DNA from: Gemmatimonadota bacterium
GTDB taxonomy: Bacteria > Gemmatimonadota > Gemmatimonadetes > Gemmatimonadales > Gemmatimonadaceae
DNA length: 38,220 nucleotides
Direction of reading: 5' to 3'
Assembly: GCA_003223425.1 (NCBI GenBank)
Contig: QHVA01000035.1
Location: forward strand, 1-38,220
A model generated the notes under the pieces. That model saw only the letters and a list, made by a program, of their open reading frames with translations. It had not been told where the DNA came from and searched no databases. Below are positions 32,549 to 38,220 of the stretch, one piece after another. Positions within the stretch are counted from its first letter, which is position 1; every line of letters starts with the position of its first letter. Position numbers and translations under genes: made by a program.

Positions 32549-33886
32549 ATGTTCGAAGACCTGAGCGAAAAGCTCGAGGCCACGTTCGCCCGCCTGCGTG
32601 GCCGCGGTGTTCTAACCGAAGCCGACATCAAGGAAGGGCTGCGCGAAGTTCGTCGGGTATTACTGGAGGCCGACGTCAACTTCCAATTGACGCGCGAGTT
32701 CCTCGAACGTGTCGAAAAGAGAGCGACCGGTGTCAACGCGCTCAGTACGGTCTCTCCCGGGCAGCAGCTGGTCAAGATCGTCCACGAAGAGCTCGCCGCA
32801 ATGCTTGGCGAACGCCGTGAGGGATTGAAGCTCGGCACCGTACCGCCCTCCGTTGTGATGATGGTCGGGCTGCAGGGATCCGGTAAGACGACCACCGCTG
32901 CGAAGCTGGCGAGAAAGCTGAAGGCCGAGGGTCGCTCAGCCCGGCTCGTCGCTGCAGATGTGTACAGGCCCGCCGCCATCGATCAGCTGGAGACGCTCGG
33001 ACGCGAATTGTCGATTCCCGTCTACGCTGATCGTGGGACGACCGACGTCGTGAAGATCGCGCGTGCCGGAGTCGCCGAAGCTTTACGCGAGCGCGACCGA
33101 GTCGTGATCATCGACACCGCCGGCCGCCTGCAGATAGACGAGCCGATGATGCAGGAGCTACGCGCACTCAAGGAGGCGTTGCGTCCGTCGGAGATTCTGC
33201 TCGTCGCCGACGGCATGACCGGGCAGGACGCGGTAAAGATCGCGCAGGGTTTCGACCAGGCGCTCAACATTACTGGGGTGGTATTGACCAAGATGGATGG
33301 CGACGCGCGTGGTGGTGCGGCGCTGTCGATCTATGGTGTAACGAAGAAGCCGATCAAGTACATCGGTGTTGGCGAGAAGCCCGATGCCCTCGAGGAATTC
33401 CATCCGGAGAGAATGGCCGGACGCATTCTTCAGATGGGTGACATCGTCACACTGGTTGAAAAGGCGCAGGCTTCCTTCGATGAGGCCGAGGCGAAGCGGC
33501 TGGAGAAAAAAGTCCGCAAGGAGGGAATGGATCTCAACGATTTCCTCAACAGCATGCGCCAGATCCAGAAGATGGGCCCGCTCGAGGGAATTCTGAAAAT
33601 GCTGCCCGGGGTGAACACGAAGGCGCTGAAGCAGATGAAAGCGGACCCCAGGCGGATGAAGCACGTGGAAGCGATCGTGCTGTCAATGACGCCCGAGGAG
33701 CGCAAGAATCCCGGAATAATCAATGGCTCACGGCGCGCGCGGATCGCCAAGGGTGCGGGGCGTCCGATCAGCGACGTCAATCGGTTGCTGGATCAATTCC
33801 GCGAGATGCAGAAGATGATGAAGAAGATGGCCGGCGGGGGGCGGATGGGAATGCCGTCCATGCCCGGAATGTTCGGAATGAGGTAG
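32549..33886 (+). CDS. ffh: signal recognition particle protein Ffh
   Basis: GTPase and RNA-binding subunit of SRP, 445 residues, for cotranslational targeting of membrane proteins. N domain FEDLSEKLEATFARLRGRGV. The G domain has GLQGSGKTTTAAKLA (G1), DVYRPAAIDQL, DTAGRLQID (G3) and TKMDGDARGGAALS (G4-G5 region). The M domain (about 300-445) has FLNSMRQIQKMGPLEGILKM and ends in a Met/Gly-rich tail (MGMPSMPGMFGMR). Start ATG at 32549 with TTAAAGGC upstream. An intrinsic terminator follows. The SRP RNA gene was not found in the window. Confidence 0.98.
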   Translation: MFEDLSEKLEATFARLRGRGVLTEADIKEGLREVRRVLLEADVNFQLTREFLERVEKRATGVNALSTVSPGQQLVKIVHEELAAMLGERREGLKLGTVPPSVVMMVGLQGSGKTTTAAKLARKLKAEGRSARLVAADVYRPAAIDQLETLGRELSIPVYADRGTTDVVKIARAGVAEALRERDRVVIIDTAGRLQIDEPMMQELRALKEALRPSEILLVADGMTGQDAVKIAQGFDQALNITGVVLTKMDGDARGGAALSIYGVTKKPIKYIGVGEKPDALEEFHPERMAGRILQMGDIVTLVEKAQASFDEAEAKRLEKKVRKEGMDLNDFLNSMRQIQKMGPLEGILKMLPGVNTKALKQMKADPRRMKHVEAIVLSMTPEERKNPGIINGSRRARIAKGAGRPISDVNRLLDQFREMQKMMKKMAGGGRMGMPSMPGMFGMR

Positions 33887-33905
33887 GCCGATCAACTCGG
33901 CGTAC

Positions 33906-33929
33906 GGAACCCGCCGGTCCCGCTTTTTT
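33906..33929 (+). terminator. intrinsic terminator after ffh
   Basis: Arms GGAACC (33906-33911) and GGTCCC (33916-33921) pair with one mismatch around CGCC, followed by GC and six T residues. A longer alternative stem with the CGGGTCCC just downstream is also possible. Confidence 0.5.
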
Positions 33930-33958
33930 CCGGGTCCCTCGAGACTGATCGAAAGACA

Positions 33959-34633
33959 GTGAGCCGCATTCGTGTGGCTTTGCGACTCGCACTACTTCCC
34001 GCACTCGTGGTCGTGGCGCTCGCGCTCGCCTGGCGCCTCGGCTATTTCGCGCTCGCCAGACGGGAGCCATTGGTTGCTTTAGTTCGGCAGGCGAGGCACA
34101 CGCCACTGGCCGGGCTCGTTTACGTAATTGCTTATGCGCTGATCGCCGCGCTCGGACTGCCGATTACTGTGCTCTCCATTATCGGTGGCGCGCTTTTCGG
34201 CACCGCCCGGGGCGCAGCATTGGCTTGGTCGGGGGCCATGGCCGCTACTCTCATCGCCCACACGTTGGCTCGGTCGATCGGGCAGAAATCCGTGCGTCGC
34301 TTGCTCGGACGTCATCTTTTGCTCGATCGCCTGCGGAAGCGGTCGGACTTCTGGTTGCTTGTTCGTCTCCGCCTTGCTCCAGTCCCACCGTTTGCAGTGC
34401 TCGACTACGTTGCCGGGATCGTCGGTGTGTCTCTTCGCGTGCTGCTGCTGGCTACGGCATTTGGAGTATTGCCGACCGTGGCGGCGTACGCCTACGCAGG
34501 CGCAGAGCTAGTAACCGGTTTACAGCAGGCAGGAGAGGCCCGATTCCGTGCTCTCTGGATCGCCGCCGGGGTCACTCTTATCATGATGTGCATCTCACTG
34601 ATGCCGACAGCGATTCGACAATTGCGCCGGTGA
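33959..34633 (+). CDS. TVP38/TMEM64 family membrane protein (DedA/VTT-like)
   Basis: A 224-residue inner-membrane protein of the VTT/SNARE-associated family, from a GTG at 33959 with GAAAG upstream. The core VTT domain contains ALGLPITVLSIIGGALFGTA, GAALAWSGAMAATLIAHTLA and the conserved LLVRLRLAPVPPFAVLDYVA with the central Pro-rich FxxxNY/LDY segment. About five or six membrane segments. Eukaryotic relatives are lipid scramblases; a role in lipid transport is plausible but unproven here. It is convergent with the following membrane-protein gene, 38 bp apart. Confidence 0.9.
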   Translation: MSRIRVALRLALLPALVVVALALAWRLGYFALARREPLVALVRQARHTPLAGLVYVIAYALIAALGLPITVLSIIGGALFGTARGAALAWSGAMAATLIAHTLARSIGQKSVRRLLGRHLLLDRLRKRSDFWLLVRLRLAPVPPFAVLDYVAGIVGVSLRVLLLATAFGVLPTVAAYAYAGAELVTGLQQAGEARFRALWIAAGVTLIMMCISLMPTAIRQLRR

Positions 34634-34671
34634 GATGCAGGCGAATGGCCGGTTACAGCGATCCCGAGCCG

Positions 34672-35262
34672 TCAGAAAATCGCGCGTAGGAGCAAATGGG
34701 TCGGTAGATAAATCAGGATCGGGAATCCCATCATCAGCGCGAACACCCATAGTTTGGGCGGCAGGGGCCGTCGCGGTGGATTTCCAAATCCAAAAACCCA
34801 GTTGATGTTGTGTTCCGGTCTCGTCAGCAGATATGTGGCGGGCAAAACGATCCAGGCGATAATGGTCATCACGAGCCAGGCGCGCGAGTCGTAGCCAAGT
34901 GAATAAACGAGCCAAATGAGCGTGAACGGAAGCACGACGTGATATAGAGAGAGCGCACGCATGAAGAGCGGACGCCTGTTGTCGAACATGTAATCAGTCA
35001 GGCTGGAGAGGCTTTTCCCCGTCAGTAACCGGACGGCAAAACTGAGATTCCAAAACAACTCCGGCGCCAACACGCCGACCGCAGTCGTGCTGGCGAGCAG
35101 CGAGCTCTCGAGCCATAGCGCTCCACCAGTCGCGAACAACGCGAGGTCCGAGAACCACAGAAAGTTGAGTGGTCCAGCGTCTGCTTTCCGCGCGTACGCC
35201 GGCAGTAGGATTGCGGCGTACACGGTGTAAGCGAGTTTGAGCCAGAGCGGGATGTGTCTCAT
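34672..35262 (-). CDS. hypothetical polytopic membrane protein
   Basis: A 196-residue protein with about five or six hydrophobic segments (for example LAYTVYAAILLPAY, LALFATGGALWLESSLL, WLVMTIIAWIVLPATYLL, LWVFALMMGFPILIYLP), so integral to the membrane. The loop FGFGNPPRRPLPPKLW between the last two segments is notable, and NINWVFG precedes it. I do not recognise a named domain. ATG at 35260-35262 with GAGGA upstream; this Shine-Dalgarno region is part of a 15-bp tandem repeat (35265-35294). Convergent with the TVP38-like gene. Confidence 0.8.
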   Translation of the reverse strand: MRHIPLWLKLAYTVYAAILLPAYARKADAGPLNFLWFSDLALFATGGALWLESSLLASTTAVGVLAPELFWNLSFAVRLLTGKSLSSLTDYMFDNRRPLFMRALSLYHVVLPFTLIWLVYSLGYDSRAWLVMTIIAWIVLPATYLLTRPEHNINWVFGFGNPPRRPLPPKLWVFALMMGFPILIYLPTHLLLRAIF

Positions 35263-35264
35263 TG

Positions 35265-35294
35265 GAGATCCTCGGCGTCGAGATCCTCGGCGTC
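35265..35294. repeat. 15-bp tandem duplication over the ribosome-binding region
   Basis: Two exact copies of a 15-bp unit (35265-35279 and 35280-35294), followed by a degenerate third start. On the minus strand each copy carries GAGGATCTC, so the Shine-Dalgarno of the gene at 34672-35262 is duplicated. Confidence 0.85.
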
Positions 35295-35319
35295 GAGGTC
35301 GCAGCGCGATCTGGCACCT

Positions 35320-35475
35320 ATAGAACTAAAGCAGGGAGCGGTTAGCGTCACAGCTTTACTGCTCGGAGCTTTATACCGACCCATTTGTAGCCCAACGGAG
35401 AGGCTTGTGTGCGGACGAATGGCGAGCTCTTGGCTAAGAGGCTGCAACGCTGTTCGCTCCCCGCTTTAGTTCTAT
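35320..35475. repeat. long imperfect inverted repeat (miniature element or hairpin RNA)
   Basis: Arms 35321-35340 and 35455-35474 are complementary at 19 of 20 positions. Pairing continues inward through 35344-35348 with 35447-35451 and 35351-35354 with 35441-35444, then an internal loop of about 10 by 10 bases, then GAGCT (35366-35370 region) with AGCTC (35424-35429 region). The central part can form a small AGCC/GGCT hairpin. The core 35323-35472 (150 bp) is flanked by TA on both sides. It encodes no protein. It could be a TA-targeting miniature element (IS630/Tc1 type) or a structured RNA with a 6S-like outline. Confidence 0.6.
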
Positions 35476-35641
35476 GCATGCTAGTTACCGCCGAGAACTG
35501 TATGCCGAGATACTGACCAATTAGATTGTAGGACCAAGTTTCCCCGGGTGCGCGCCGGAATCACCAGTGTCGCGAGGAGCCCGGATTGGGATGCGAATCA
35601 GGCGTCCCGCCAACCACCCTCTTTCATGGGAGCAGTACGAG

Positions 35642-35971
35642 ATGGTAAAGATTCGTCTCCGCCGCGTTGGGCGGAAAAATGCGCCGTTCTATCGCATCCT
35701 AGTCGCGGACTCGCAAAGTCCGCGCGATGGGAAGTTCATCGAGGTCATCGGCCAGTACGCCCCCCGGAAGAGTGAGGGTTCGCTCCAGGTCGACGAAGCG
35801 AGAGCCAACTACTGGCTCAACCTCGGCGCCCAGCCAACCGATACAGTACGGTCGCTCCTTCGGCGTGCTGGCGTTCTCCGACGGCGGCATGAGCAGCGTC
35901 TCGGCATCGAGCGCAAAGCCGAAGCCGTTCCGGTCGGCGAAAAACCGGAAGAAGCTGCCGCCGGCGCCTAG
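35642..35971 (+). CDS. rpsP: 30S ribosomal protein S16
   Basis: Small-subunit ribosomal protein, 109 residues. The ATG at 35642 ([20 protein letters not shown]) has GGGAG upstream; the frame is open further up but only S16 homology from here. [14 protein letters not shown] and [20 protein letters not shown] are family signatures. A C-terminal extension of about 20 residues rich in Glu and Ala ([18 protein letters not shown]) goes beyond the usual 80-90 residues. First gene of the rpsP-rimM-trmD-rplS-rnhB cluster. Confidence 0.97.
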   Translation: MVKIRLRRVGRKNAPFYRILVADSQSPRDGKFIEVIGQYAPRKSEGSLQVDEARANYWLNLGAQPTDTVRSLLRRAGVLRRRHEQRLGIERKAEAVPVGEKPEEAAAGA

Positions 35972-35987
35972 ACCGGACAGTTCTCCA

Positions 35988-36560
35988 ATGCCTGGGCCCG
36001 AATACGCGATCGTCGGGCTGATCCGCAAAGCACAGGGAATTCGCGGAGAGGTCATCGTAGAACCTCTCACCGACAAGCCGGACGTGATATTCGCGTCCGG
36101 CAGTCGTGTCTTTGCTGGCACGTCGAAGGGCGATCCAGCGGTCGTTCACGACGTCAAAGGGGAAGAGGAGATTCCGACTCTCACGGTCGCCGAATCCCGA
36201 CCGTTCAAGAAAGGCTGGATCGTTCACTTTGAAGAGCTGCAGGACCGCGACAGCGCCGAGTTGTGGCGCGGACGCTATCTGCTGGCACCGTTCAGCGAGC
36301 TCCCTGCGCTCGAGGAGAACGAGGTCTACCTTCACGATCTGATCGGAATGAAGGCGGTTAGTATCGCGGGCGCAGAGCTCGGAAGGGTGACGACCTTTTA
36401 CGAGCTGCCGCAGGGCCTAGTACTCGACATCGCCACCCCGGCTGGCAGCGTGATGATTCCATATCGTCCCGAAATAGTCGTGCGAACCGACGTTCACGCC
36501 CGCACGATTTCGATCAACGACACGTTCGGCTTCATGGACGCTTCGGGCGCGGAGGAGTAG
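35988..36560 (+). CDS. rimM: ribosome maturation factor RimM
   Basis: 16S rRNA processing factor that binds S19 during 30S assembly, 190 residues. The ATG at 35988 gives MPGPEYAIVGLIRKAQGIRG, where YAIVGLIRKAQGIRGEV matches the RimM N-terminal barrel (normally GxIxxxHGLRGEV). The C-terminal PRC barrel contains HDLIGMKAV, LGRVTTFYELPQG and VMIPYRPEIVVRTD, the conserved IP-x-V-D region. It follows rpsP by 16 nt; the KH-domain gene often found between them is absent. trmD starts 2 nt after its stop. Confidence 0.95.
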   Translation: MPGPEYAIVGLIRKAQGIRGEVIVEPLTDKPDVIFASGSRVFAGTSKGDPAVVHDVKGEEEIPTLTVAESRPFKKGWIVHFEELQDRDSAELWRGRYLLAPFSELPALEENEVYLHDLIGMKAVSIAGAELGRVTTFYELPQGLVLDIATPAGSVMIPYRPEIVVRTDVHARTISINDTFGFMDASGAEE

Positions 36561-36562
36561 TT

Positions 36563-37222
36563 GTGGCGCTGAGAATCAACGTCGTCACGATTTTTCCCGA
36601 GTTCTTCAACGGACCGCTCGGCTTGAGCATTCCGTCGCGTGCTGCGGCAGCAGGCAGTGTTCGCTACAATATCATTGACCTTCGCGACTTCACGCACGAC
36701 AAACACCGAACGGTCGATGATTATCCGTACGGAGGCGGCGCCGGCATGGTGATGAAGCCGCAGCCGTTCTTCGAAGCAGTGGAATCGCTGCAGACGAAAC
36801 CGCCGATCGTGTTGCTCTCCCCGCGTGGTCGCGTCTTCACACACGCCGATGCCGAGCGATTCGCGGCCGGCGACGAGCTCACTCTTCTGTGCGGTCACTA
36901 CAAGGACATCGATCAACGCGTTGCCGATCATCTTGCCAGCGAGGAAATCTCGCTCGGCGATTTCGTTCTGAGTGGCGGCGAAGCTGCCGCGCTGGCCATA
37001 ATCGATGCCACCGTTCGTCTATTGCCGGGCGCGATGTCCGACATCGATAGCGCTCGAACAGATTCATTTTTCGGCCGAGGATTGAGCGCGCCGAGTTATA
37101 CGCGGCCGCCGGAGTTTCGTGGGCACGAAGTACCGGAGGTACTACTGTCGGGAGATCATGCGCGGATCGCCAAGTGGAGAGAGGAGCAAGGCGAGAGGCT
37201 CACTCGAACTCGCAAATCCTAG
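36563..37222 (+). CDS. trmD: tRNA (guanine-37-N1)-methyltransferase
   Basis: SPOUT methyltransferase making m1G37 in tRNAs, 219 residues, which prevents +1 frameshifting. The GTG at 36563 is placed after a strong GGAGGAG. Signatures: INVVTIFPEFFNGPLGLSIP, DYPYGGGAGMVMKPQPFF, LLSPRGRVFTHADAERF, LLCGHYKDIDQRV (the CGxYxxxDxR loop), and EISLGDFVLSGGEAAALAII. The C-terminal helical domain has SYTRPPEFRGHEVPEVLLSG and HARIAKWR. The family is short by about 20 residues at the C-terminus, within normal range. A hairpin follows 7 nt after the stop. Confidence 0.97.
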   Translation: MALRINVVTIFPEFFNGPLGLSIPSRAAAAGSVRYNIIDLRDFTHDKHRTVDDYPYGGGAGMVMKPQPFFEAVESLQTKPPIVLLSPRGRVFTHADAERFAAGDELTLLCGHYKDIDQRVADHLASEEISLGDFVLSGGEAAALAIIDATVRLLPGAMSDIDSARTDSFFGRGLSAPSYTRPPEFRGHEVPEVLLSGDHARIAKWREEQGERLTRTRKS

Positions 37223-37229
37223 GGCGGTT

Positions 37230-37272
37230 AACACCAATGCAGCTGACGACTTGTTCAGTTGCAGTTGATGTT
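37230..37272 (+). other. stem-loop in the trmD-rplS gap
   Basis: Arms 37230-37246 and 37255-37272 form 16 pairs (one G-U) with one mismatch and one bulged base around an 8-nt loop. No U-tract follows, so it looks more like a leader or processing element than a classic terminator. The remaining gap to rplS is about 115 nt. Confidence 0.5.
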
Positions 37273-37388
37273 GGAGTCACCGACAGACTTTCACTGGCAT
37301 TGACCCGGTTTAAGGTTTACTTTTCGTGGCTAGCCGGGAACCCCTAAACAAGTCCTTATCAGGCTGTAACTCCAGCCCAGAGCGTCAT

Positions 37389-37796
37389 ATGCATCCCTTC
37401 ATCGACACCCAAAAAGAGTGGCTCCGCGACAACATCCCGCCCTTCCGCGCTGGGGACACGCTCCGCGTCAACGTTCGCGTGCGCGAGGGTGACAAGGAAA
37501 GACTCCAGGCTTTCGAAGGTGTCTGCATCGCCAGGCGTGGCAGCGGGGTCAGCGCGACGTTCACGGTCCGGAAAATCTCCAACGGCGTCGGCGTCGAGCG
37601 CATCTTCCCGGTTCACAGCCCGATGATCGCTGACATCAGCGTCGTTCGCCGCGGCCGCGTGCGTCGCGCCAAGCTCTACTACCTGCGCCATCTGACCGGC
37701 AAGGCGACCCGCATCAGAGAGCGGAAAGCCAAGGTTACGGTGCCGGGCTCGGAGACGATCGCCGAAACGGCAACCGAGACTGGCGTCGAGGCCTAG
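37389..37796 (+). CDS. rplS: 50S ribosomal protein L19
   Basis: Large-subunit protein at the 30S-50S interface, 135 residues. The ATG at 37389 ([20 protein letters not shown]) is the start that matches the family; the frame upstream lacks similarity. Conserved parts: [56 protein letters not shown] and [22 protein letters not shown]-terminal tail of about 20 residues ([19 protein letters not shown]) extends past the usual 115. The Shine-Dalgarno is weak (CAGAG). Unlike the other genes here it follows a 166-nt gap with a hairpin. Confidence 0.97.
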   Translation: MHPFIDTQKEWLRDNIPPFRAGDTLRVNVRVREGDKERLQAFEGVCIARRGSGVSATFTVRKISNGVGVERIFPVHSPMIADISVVRRGRVRRAKLYYLRHLTGKATRIRERKAKVTVPGSETIAETATETGVEA

Positions 37797-37827
37797 CTCT
37801 TTAGTCGCTTAGCGAGCTCAGAGCGCC

Positions 37828-38220
37828 ATGCAGGACGAGGTCGAACAGGGAGCTCCCGACTCGACCCCAGACTCTCCAAGTCCGGCTCCGAACAGGAAGC
37901 TTCGCAAGTTTCGCTGGGCACGCTGGACAACCATTGAGCGCGACCTCCGCCGAGAAAAGGGTCCGCTCCTGGCCGGTGTCGACGAAGTAGGCAGAGGCCC
38001 GATTGCGGGACCCGTCGTCGCCTGCGCGGTGATAATGCCAGCCGACACTCGTGCAATAGCGGGAGTGGACGACTCCAAGCGGTTGACCCATGATCAGCGC
38101 GTACGGCTCGCGTCAAAGATTCGCGAGCGCGCGGTTGCATTTGCGCTTGGTGCCGCTTCGGTGCGCGAGATAGATCGAATCAATATCTATCAGGCGAGTG
38201 TGCTCGCAATGCAGCGCGCA
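37828..38220 (+). CDS. rnhB: ribonuclease HII (3' end outside window)
   Basis: RNase HII, which cuts RNA-DNA hybrids and misincorporated ribonucleotides. 131 codons are visible from the ATG at 37828 and the frame is open at the window end, so the gene is partial. Catalytic motifs: [20 protein letters not shown] (the DEG-R-G-like DEVGRGP signature with the first metal Asp-Glu) and [27 protein letters not shown] is the next conserved block. An N-terminal extension of about 45 residues with Pro/Ser ([20 protein letters not shown]) precedes the catalytic domain. The last Asp of the active site lies outside the window. It follows rplS by 31 nt. Confidence 0.95.
   Translation, partial: MQDEVEQGAPDSTPDSPSPAPNRKLRKFRWARWTTIERDLRREKGPLLAGVDEVGRGPIAGPVVACAVIMPADTRAIAGVDDSKRLTHDQRVRLASKIRERAVAFALGAASVREIDRINIYQASVLAMQRA

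Larger units (their letters stand above)
35263..35641. other. 379-bp intergenic region upstream of rpsP
   Basis: Largest gap in the window, between divergent genes. It holds a 15-bp tandem repeat next to the membrane-protein start, the large inverted repeat (35320-35475), and about 165 bp before rpsP that must contain the promoter and leader of the ribosomal operon. No tRNA or SRP RNA was recognised, and no promoter fits a strong consensus. Confidence 0.6.

Noticed and set aside
35320-35475. Integron attC site
   Set aside because: The arms resemble a folded recombination site, but the GTTRRRY and RYYYAAC core sites are not at the ends and no cassette genes are present.
35263-35641. SRP (4.5S) RNA gene near ffh
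   Set aside because: The conserved GGUCAGGUCCGGAAGGAAGC-type apical core is absent on both strands.
37223-37388. Rho-independent terminator after trmD
   Set aside because: The hairpin is strong but is followed by mixed sequence rather than a U-tract, and rplS and rnhB follow in the same direction.
1-38220. Defence system, prophage or CRISPR array
   Set aside because: All sizeable genes are housekeeping, transport or regulatory; no integrase, phage structural, Cas, toxin-antitoxin or repeat-spacer pattern was seen.

Overview
The window is a compact, gene-dense chromosomal segment of a GC-rich, diderm bacterium. Diderm status follows from an OprP/O-like outer-membrane porin with a C-terminal Phe, several lipobox lipoproteins and periplasmic binding proteins. 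Gene content (polyphosphate kinase beside a large phosphate island, Lon-DUF445, an S16-RimM-TrmD-L19-RNase HII operon) fits Gemmatimonadota, a phylum with known polyphosphate accumulators. That assignment is inferred from gene content and protein style, not from a search. I see no phage, CRISPR, tRNA or rRNA genes and no intact insertion sequence.

Layout. 1-2504: the 3' part of a TPR/HD-GYP protein, stop-start coupled to a family-5 oligopeptide-binding lipoprotein. 2501-5579: a small repeat-bearing lipoprotein, dnaK, and a secreted cupredoxin-like protein. 5664-8580: a rhomboid protease followed by polyphosphate kinase (ppk1). 8696-10341: a DUF47 PhoU-like protein coupled to a Pit phosphate transporter. 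10304-20530 (minus strand): phoB-phoR, then pstS2-porin, then pstS1-pstC-pstA-pstB-pstB-phoU. 20568-24353 (plus strand): a surface 5'-nucleotidase, an unknown 82-residue protein, adenosine deaminase and purine nucleoside phosphorylase. 24382-29993: thiD, an M48 lipoprotein protease, a SpoU/TrmH RNA methyltransferase, prepilin peptidase, a lipoprotein with a gluzincin-type zinc site, and DUF445. 29994-35262: lon divergent from ffh, then two membrane-protein genes. 35642-38220: rpsP, rimM, trmD, rplS and the 5' part of rnhB.

How it works together. From about 6.4 to 24.4 kb the genes form one phosphate economy: Pi entry through an outer-membrane porin, high-affinity capture by two PstS proteins and PstCAB, low-affinity Pit uptake, PhoR/PhoB/PhoU control, storage as polyphosphate, and Pi release from nucleotides by an exported nucleotidase whose nucleoside product is then handled by deaminase and phosphorylase. 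Three minus-strand promoter regions (before phoB, pstS2 and pstS1) carry TYGTNAC-like half-sites repeated every 11 bp, the geometry of PhoB boxes.

Most unusual non-coding item: a roughly 155-bp imperfect inverted repeat (35320-35475) between a membrane-protein gene and rpsP. It is either a TA-flanked miniature element or a long hairpin RNA with a central bubble. Intergenic hairpins also sit at 2932-2958 (after dnaK), 5610-5643, 8584-8617, 25179-25206 (against the thiD start) and 37230-37272 (between trmD and rplS).
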